Shown piece after piece: positions 58,031 to 64,000 of a stretch of 64,000 nt of DNA. The stretch's first letter is position 1. The number at the start of each line of letters is the position of its first letter. The notes under the pieces were generated by a model. The model had not been told where the DNA came from. It saw only the letters and a program-made list of their open reading frames with translations, and ran no database searches. This DNA is from Mucilaginibacter saanensis (GTDB taxonomy: Bacteria; Bacteroidota; Bacteroidia; Sphingobacteriales; Sphingobacteriaceae), in NCBI RefSeq assembly GCF_014200575.1, contig NZ_JACHBZ010000002.1:434001-498000 (forward strand). The letters run 5' to 3'. The position numbers and the translations under genes are program-made.

Positions 58031-61000
58031 TGTTCATGAAGAAATTCATCTTTATAATTGCCGTTGGTATAAATTTCCTGGTGTTACAGGGAACAGCTCA
58101 GGTACGGGGTGGTTCTCCTGCAAAGGATGAGCTTAAACAAGCTTTTCTGCATCCTCCTGAATCTGCCAAACCCTGGGTGTTTTGGTATTGGATGCACGCC
58201 GCCGTAACACGCGCAGGCATCACTGCCGATCTGGAGGCCATGAAGCAGGCCGGTATTGGGGGCGCTTATCTAATGCCTATAAGAGGCGCAGCTAATCCAC
58301 CATATTTAACCCCGGTTATCGAGCAGCTAAGTCCGCAATGGTGGGGCATGGTTAAATTTACCATGCAGGAAGCCGACCGGATAGGTGTTAAACTGGCTAT
58401 GCATGATTGTGATGGTTTTGCCTTGGCCGGTGGCCCCTGGATTACGCCTGAATTGTCTATGCAAAAGATCGTATGGTCAAAAAAAGTCATTACGGGTGGT
58501 AAAACATACCAGGATACTTTACCTAAACCATTGCACTATAGAAACTATTATAAAGATGTTGCTATACTGGCCTATCCGACATTACCCGGCGAAGATTCAA
58601 ATGGTTATCATGCCTCACCTAAAATTACCACCAGTATTGCCGGTACTAATGTGCAGTATTTAGCCGAGAAAGGCAATAAAAAGAGTTTTGCCAGTAATGA
58701 ACCTTGCTGGTTGCAACTGGAATTTGAAAAACCTTTTACTTGCAGATCTTTAGTGATCCATACGGTTGCCAGTAATTATCAGTCAGAGCGTTTGCTTTTA
58801 GAGGTGAGCGATGATGGCAAAAGCTTCCGGTCGTTGGGTAGGTTGGAGGCACCGCGTCATGGCTGGCAGGATGGTGATTCGGAGATCACGAATGACATAA
58901 CACCAACAACAGCCAAATATTTTAGGTTTATATACGATAAAACAGGCTCAGAACCGGGAGCCGAAGATATGGATTTTGCCAAGTGGAAACCATCATTGAA
59001 GCTTTCAGGCATCGAATTATCAGCCCAGCCGCGTATTCATCAATACGAAAGTAAAAACGGCGAAGTCTGGCGGGTAAGTAAACGCACAACTACTGCCCAA
59101 TTGCCTGATGAACTTTGTATTCCGAAAGATAAGATCATCAATTTAACCAATAAGATAGATGCGGAAGGTAAACTGCATTGGGAAGTTCCGGCCGGGCGAT
59201 GGACTATTCTGCGTGTCGGTCATACCTCTACAGGGCATACGAATGAAACTGGAGGTGGCGCGAGCGGCCTGGAGTGCGATAAATTTAACCCTGAAGCAGC
59301 TAAAATTCAGTTTACCCACTGGTTTGGCGAAGCTATAAAGCAGGGAGGCCCCGAACTGGCAAAACGCGTGTTAAAAATATTTCACATAGACAGCTGGGAA
59401 TGTGGCAGTCAGAATTGGTCGCCCGTATTTGCAGCAGAGTTTAAAAAACGCAGGGGATATGATTTGTTACCGTATTTGCCGGTGATGGCAGGTATACCCG
59501 TACAGAGCGCCGAAGTATCAGAAAAAGTGTTGAGTGATGTAAGGCAAACCATTGCAGAATTATTGGTTGATAATTTTTATGGCACCATGGCTAAATTGGC
59601 TCATGCGCAGGGTTGTACTTTTACTGCCGAAAGTGTAGCCCCAACCATGGTTAGCGATGGCATGCTGCATTACAGCCAGGCAGATATCCCTATGGGGGAG
59701 TTTTGGTTTAGGAGCCCTACACATGACAAGCCGAATGATATGCTGGATGCCATATCCGGCGGCCACATCTATGGTAAAAATATTATCCAGGCCGAAGCTT
59801 TTACAGAATTAAGGCTGCTGTGGGACGAGGACCCTGCCATACTTAAAACCATGGCCGACCGTAATTTTACCCTCGGTATCAATCGTTACGTATTTCATGT
59901 AAATGTACATAACCCCTGGCTTGACCGTAAGCCGGGAATGACACTGGACGGCATCGGCGTATTTTTTCAACGCGATCAAACCTGGTGGAAACCTGGCCGG
60001 GCATGGTTTAATTATATACAACGATGCCAGGCTTTACTGCAGATTGGGCACCCCATAACTGATATAGCTGTATTTACCGGAGAAGAAACACCTCGAAGGG
60101 CTATATTGCCAGATAGATTAGTGGGTACTTTGCCGGGCATATTTGGTGCGGAAAGAGTAAAACAAGAGGCAGAGAGATTGGCAAATAAAGGCGAACCGGT
60201 GATCAGCAGCGTTTCAGACGCCAGTCATTCGGCTAATATGGCTCTGCCCGAAAACTGGATTGATCCCTTGCGTGGTTACGCTTATGATTCCTTTAATCGT
60301 GATGCTTTATTGCGTTTGGCTACCGTAAAAGACGGCCGCATCGTTTTGCCTGGTGGTGCAAGCTATGGGTTGTTGGTTATACCGGGAGTTCATCCCATGT
60401 CGCCTGATTCCGGGTTAATGTCGCCGGAGGTAGTTAAACGTTTGCAGGAATTAGTTAACAACGGCGTAGCCGTGTTAATTAATAATCAGCCCATACGGGC
60501 TACCGGGATGGCTAATGATACCGAAGTGGCTCAAGCAGGTAAACAACTTTTTGCAGGCACCGGCAAAAAAGGAAAGGTGATTATCGGCGCGTATCAAAAA
60601 GATACTTTTGATGAGTTAGGTATTGCCAGAGATGTGATTGTTAAGGATTCAAATGCCAATGCGGCTAAAGATATAGCCTGGACGCATCGTACAGGTGATG
60701 GCTTTGACATTTACTTTATCTCCAATCAACAGCAACAGCAACGTACTATTGAACTCTCTCTGAGATCGGCCACTAATGCCCCTGAACTATGGGACCCACT
60801 AACAGGTGAAATGGATTTTCCGGTTAAATGGCAGGTGGTAAATGGACGTATGGTTTTACCTATACAACTGGCAGCCAATGGATCTGTATTTGTTGTAATG
60901 AAAAAAACAAACGGACACCAGAAAGTTTACAGTAGTAAAAGTTGGAACATAGTACCACTACAAACAATTAACCGTAAATGGCAGGTAAATTTTGACCCTA

Positions 61001-61446
61001 AATTTGGCGGACCTGTAAAACCTGTAAGTTTTGATAAGTTAGACGATTGGTCTGCAAGGGCAGAAGAAGGGATACGTTATTACTCGGGTACAGCTAAGTA
61101 CAAACAAACTTTTAATAATACAGGTGCGGCAGCTGAAGTATGGCTTGACTTGGGCAAAGTAGCCAGTATGGCCGAGGTTTATGTAAATGGAGTAGATTGT
61201 GGTATAGCCTGGACCTGGCCTTACCGTGTAAATATCAGTAAGGCGCTAAAAAAAGGTGCCAATCAATTAACCATAGAAGTAAGCAACACCTGGGCTAATC
61301 GCCTGATGGGGGACCATGCAAAGCCGGAAACAGAACGTACCACCTGGACAAATGCACCTTATAGATTGGAAGGTAAGCCTTTGTTACCGGCAGGTTTGCT
61401 GGGGCCGGTGAATTTAATATCGGTGAAATACCTGAAAAAAGACTAA
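58030..61446 (+). CDS. GH106 alpha-L-rhamnosidase
   Basis: An exported inverting rhamnosidase of 1138 residues (start overlapping the upstream stop as TGATG; an in-frame ATG at 58036 is the alternative). The signal ends QGTAQ. The GH106 entry motif is clear: AKPWVFWYWMHAAVTRAGIT, then LEAMKQAGIGGAYLMPI. The barrel continues with KLAMHDCDGFALAGGPWI and FHIDSWECGSQNW, which likely supplies catalytic carboxylates. A GH2-like sugar-binding sandwich closes the protein (YYSGTAKYKQTF, AEVYVNGVDCGIAWTWPY). The RG-II member of this family, BT0986, removes an alpha-rhamnose of chain B, and the same role is proposed here. Confidence 0.94.
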
Positions 61447-61456
61447 GAATATTGAT

Positions 61457-63502
61457 ATGAGAAAAGTGTTGAAGTATACCGTTGTAATGTTGCTGGCCGT
61501 ATTGGGCGTTAATGGGGCTATTGCTCAAACTAAGGCATTGGTTAATACAAGTAAAAGCACCTTTGCCCAATTAAGCAGCGTTGATATGGGCGATGTAACC
61601 TGGACAAATGGTTTTTGGGCCGATAGGTTTAAAGTTTGCCGCGATAGTATGATCCCCAATTTATGGCGTATATACACTGATCCTAAGATCAGTCATGCTT
61701 ATCGTAATTTTGAAATTGCTGCCGGGCTGGATACTGGTTCACATGAAGGGCCACCTTTTCATGACGGAGATTTTTATAAATTATTTGAAGCCGTTGCCAG
61801 CATGTACGCCAGTACACATGATCCTGAGCTGGATGTCTTGATGGATAAAACTATATTGGTAATTGCCAAAGCGCAGCGTAAAGATGGCTACATTCATACC
61901 CCAACCATTATTGAGGAACGGAAAAATAGCGGTAAAGAGAAAGCGTTTAATGACCGCCTGAATTTTGAAACATACAACCTGGGCCATTTGATGACGGCTG
62001 CTTGTGTGCATTACCGGGCAACAGGTAAAACTACCTTGTTAAAAATAGCAGTTAAGGCAACTGATTATTTGTATAATTTCTATAATACAGCTTCGCCGGA
62101 GTTAGCCAGGAACGCCATTTGTCCTTCGCATTATATGGGTGTGGTGGAGATGTATCGTACCACACATGACCCTAAATACCTGGAGCTGGCCAAAAATCTC
62201 ATCAACATTCGCGGACTGATGGAGAACGGTACAGACGATAATCAGGATCGTATCCCCTTCAGACAGCAAACGCAGGCTATGGGGCATGCAGTTAGGGCCA
62301 ATTATCTTTTTGCCGGTGCAGCTGATGTATACGCCGAAACGGGTGATACTACGTTAATGCATACGCTTAACCTGATGTGGAATGATGTAGTAAACCGAAA
62401 AATGTATATTACCGGAGGTTGCGGCGCACTTTATGACGGCGTTTCGCCCGATGGTACATCTTATGACCACAACAAGGTGCAAAAGGTACACCAGGCTTAT
62501 GGACGCGATTATCAGTTGCCCAATTTTACTGCACATAAGGAAACCTGTGCCAATATTGGCAATGTATTGTGGAACTGGCGCATGCTGCAAATAACGGGTA
62601 AAGCTCAATATGCCGATGTAATGGAATTGGCGCTATATAACAGCGTGCTATCCGGAATAAGCCTAAGCGGTCGCGATTTTCTGTATACCAACCCATTGAG
62701 TTATTCTGACGATTTGCCTTTTAACCAACGATGGTCAAAAGACAGGGTAGGATATATCAAACTATCAAACTGCTGTCCGCCGAATGTGGTACGTACCATA
62801 TCTGAGATCAGCGACTATACATATAGCATATCCAACAAAGGGCTGTGGTTTAACCTGTATGGTGGTAATACGTTATCAACTCAATTAAGAGATGGTACAC
62901 CGGTAAAACTTACACAAACAACTAACTATCCCTGGGATGGTAAAATAACTATCCGATTAGATGATGTGCCGGGAAATAAGGCTTTTTCTATTTTTCTGCG
63001 TATACCTGGCTGGTGTAACGGCGCAAGTATTAAAATTGGGGGCAAGCCTGCACCTCAACTGGATACTACACCTGGAACTTATGCGCAACTTAACGCGGTT
63101 TGGCATAAAGGAATGGTTATAGAGTTAAATTTGCCCATGCCGGTAACCATGATGGAGGCCAATCCACTGGTTGAAGAAACCCGTAACCAGGTTGCAGTTA
63201 AACGTGGGCCCGTAGTTTATTGCCTTGAATCTGCCGATCTCCCTAAAGGGCAAAAAGTATTTAATATTGCTTTATCAGCTCAAAATGAATTGAAGCCTGA
63301 GATGATCAGAATAAATAACAGCGATATCATGAGCCTTACCGGGAAAGCAGATGTGCGTGATGAGGGAAATTGGAAAAATCAGCTGTATAAACAAATATCG
63401 GTGCCCAAACAAAATGCAATTGATCTGAGGCTGATCCCTTATTATGCCTGGGGAAACCGCGGGCATGTAGATATGGAAACCTGGATACCTTTGGATCGGT
63501 AG
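61457..63502 (+). CDS. GH127 beta-L-arabinofuranosidase-family enzyme; aceric acid hydrolase candidate
   Basis: A 681-residue exported enzyme (signal LAVLGVNGAIAQ). GH127 uses a zinc-bound cysteine nucleophile. All four expected ligands are visible: Glu362 and Cys364 in KETCANIG, and Cys439-Cys440 in LSNCCPPNVV, the first of which is the probable nucleophile. The (alpha/alpha)6 domain opens with VTWTNGFWADRFKVC and a beta-sandwich ends it (FSIFLRIPGWCNGASI). In RG-II loci one GH127 removes aceric acid, which suits this context; beta-L-arabinofuranosidase is the alternative. It is the last plus-strand gene of the main run and is followed by strong hairpins. Confidence 0.92.
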   Translation: MRKVLKYTVVMLLAVLGVNGAIAQTKALVNTSKSTFAQLSSVDMGDVTWTNGFWADRFKVCRDSMIPNLWRIYTDPKISHAYRNFEIAAGLDTGSHEGPPFHDGDFYKLFEAVASMYASTHDPELDVLMDKTILVIAKAQRKDGYIHTPTIIEERKNSGKEKAFNDRLNFETYNLGHLMTAACVHYRATGKTTLLKIAVKATDYLYNFYNTASPELARNAICPSHYMGVVEMYRTTHDPKYLELAKNLINIRGLMENGTDDNQDRIPFRQQTQAMGHAVRANYLFAGAADVYAETGDTTLMHTLNLMWNDVVNRKMYITGGCGALYDGVSPDGTSYDHNKVQKVHQAYGRDYQLPNFTAHKETCANIGNVLWNWRMLQITGKAQYADVMELALYNSVLSGISLSGRDFLYTNPLSYSDDLPFNQRWSKDRVGYIKLSNCCPPNVVRTISEISDYTYSISNKGLWFNLYGGNTLSTQLRDGTPVKLTQTTNYPWDGKITIRLDDVPGNKAFSIFLRIPGWCNGASIKIGGKPAPQLDTTPGTYAQLNAVWHKGMVIELNLPMPVTMMEANPLVEETRNQVAVKRGPVVYCLESADLPKGQKVFNIALSAQNELKPEMIRINNSDIMSLTGKADVRDEGNWKNQLYKQISVPKQNAIDLRLIPYYAWGNRGHVDMETWIPLDR

Positions 63503-63568
63503 CTGTAGCGGAAAAAATGTATTATTAATTGATACATTAAAGTCGCCAGTTTTAGGAAAGATACCAAA

Positions 63569-63618
63569 GCACGGGAACGTGCGATTCCTTCCTTGGGGAA
63601 GGGGGAGGAAGGGATTTT
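63569..63618. terminator. Tandem hairpins between convergent genes, likely bidirectional terminator
   Basis: GCACG-GGAA-CGTGC (63569-63582) is a perfect five-pair stem with a tetraloop. Directly after it ATTCCTTCC (63584-63592) pairs with GGAAGGGAT (63607-63615) with one wobble, followed by TTTTAT. The 264-bp gap (63503-63766) holds no supported gene. The GGGGAAGGGGGAGGAAGG stretch is purine-rich and resembles dispersed intergenic repeats of related genomes, which cannot be tested here. Confidence 0.45.
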
Positions 63619-63766
63619 ATGATTAAGCAAAGCCCGACATTCCGTGTAAACCCCTCCCTGCATTTACACACAAACCAGCCGCACCCGTCCCGTTTAGAGG
63701 GAATATACTTCGTGATCATCCATTTCATCAAAAAGCAAACGCATGGTCACCGATAGGTGTAAGATT

Positions 63767-64000
63767 TTACCGGGAATTAAGCATCATTACCAAATCCTTG
63801 CTCCGCTCTGCAGGTAATACTTTCAAAGTTTGAATTTTTCCGTCCTTGAGTGCGGCTTCAATGGTAGTATTGTAGGGGGCATGCAATTTAAAATGCACAT
63901 CCCAATCCGCAGGCCATGCCGGAAAAAGGTAGATTTTTTTATCATCAACCTGCAGCAACATATCCTGTAGACCTATCATGCCCGAGCCTCCCCAGTTATG
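63767..64000 (-). CDS. 3' end of an exported-type (alpha/alpha)6 glycoside hydrolase (GH95/DUF5703-like), truncated by window edge
   Basis: Only the C-terminal 77 residues are inside the window; the frame is open to the last base, so the start lies beyond. It begins HNWGGSGMIGLQDMLLQ and continues with YLFPAWPADWDVHFKLHAPY and a small beta-sandwich end. This block is characteristic of the C-terminal sandwich in several (alpha/alpha)6 hydrolases of Bacteroidota PULs, including GH95-like and DUF5703 proteins. It is convergent with the main operon. Family and substrate cannot be fixed from this fragment. Confidence 0.7.
   Translation of the reverse strand, partial: HNWGGSGMIGLQDMLLQVDDKKIYLFPAWPADWDVHFKLHAPYNTTIEAALKDGKIQTLKVLPAERSKDLVMMLNSR

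Overview
The window looks like a chromosome segment of a soil or plant-associated member of the Bacteroidota, most likely Sphingobacteriaceae (Mucilaginibacter- or Pedobacter-like). The evidence is a SusC/SusD pair, long arrays of exported glycoside hydrolases with almost no intergenic space, moderate GC, starts without strong Shine-Dalgarno sequences, and TAnnTTTG-type candidate -7 elements. The genus is an inference from overall character, not from a marker gene.

Nearly the whole window is one polysaccharide utilization locus (PUL). Its enzyme set points to rhamnogalacturonan-II (RG-II), the most complex pectin domain. The diagnostic members are GH140 (apiosidase), GH141 (fucosidase-like beta-helix), GH127 (aceric acid hydrolase / beta-L-arabinofuranosidase type), GH95 (L-galactosidase/fucosidase type), GH106, three GH78 and four GH2 enzymes, a PL1 pectate lyase and a pectin-esterase-like hydrolase. 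Candidates for the rarer RG-II families (GH137, GH138, GH139, GH142, GH143) are also present but are less certain.

Layout. (1) 2-4127, plus strand: cytoplasmic uronate catabolism (altronate dehydratase, a zinc dehydrogenase) followed by an exported (alpha/alpha)6 hydrolase. (2) 4331-19863: six exported glycosidases in a tight run (GH138 candidate, GH95, GH2, GH78, five-bladed propeller, GH2). (3) 19995-22528: an inner-membrane SSS symporter and a DapA/NanA-family aldolase, facing a convergent AraC-type regulator (22523-23413, minus strand). (4) 23414-23889: the largest non-coding stretch, which separates the regulator from the main operon. (5) 23890-63502: a roughly 40-kb unidirectional run starting with a DUF3826 protein, SusC and SusD, followed by the lyase, glycosidases, esterases and small accessory proteins. 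(6) A hairpin-rich 3' region, then the 3' end of a convergent minus-strand hydrolase running off the window.

Working model (inference). SusC/SusD bind RG-II and import it largely intact. Side chains and backbone are dismantled in the periplasm, since almost all enzymes carry type I signal peptides. Monosaccharides enter the cytoplasm through the SSS symporter and other carriers. Galacturonate- and L-galactonate-derived intermediates go through altronate dehydratase, while a keto-deoxy acid such as Kdo or Dha may be cleaved by the aldolase.

Points that stand out: a GH78 gene broken by an apparent single-base deletion; a mutarotase-like lipoprotein that stops in the middle of its conserved domain; two DUF3826 paralogues in one PUL; an esterase with an N-terminal STN-like domain; a GH95 enzyme with an inserted lectin-like domain; and a 10-bp direct repeat spaced 21 bp apart just upstream of susC. 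I saw no tRNA, rRNA, CRISPR array or insertion sequence.
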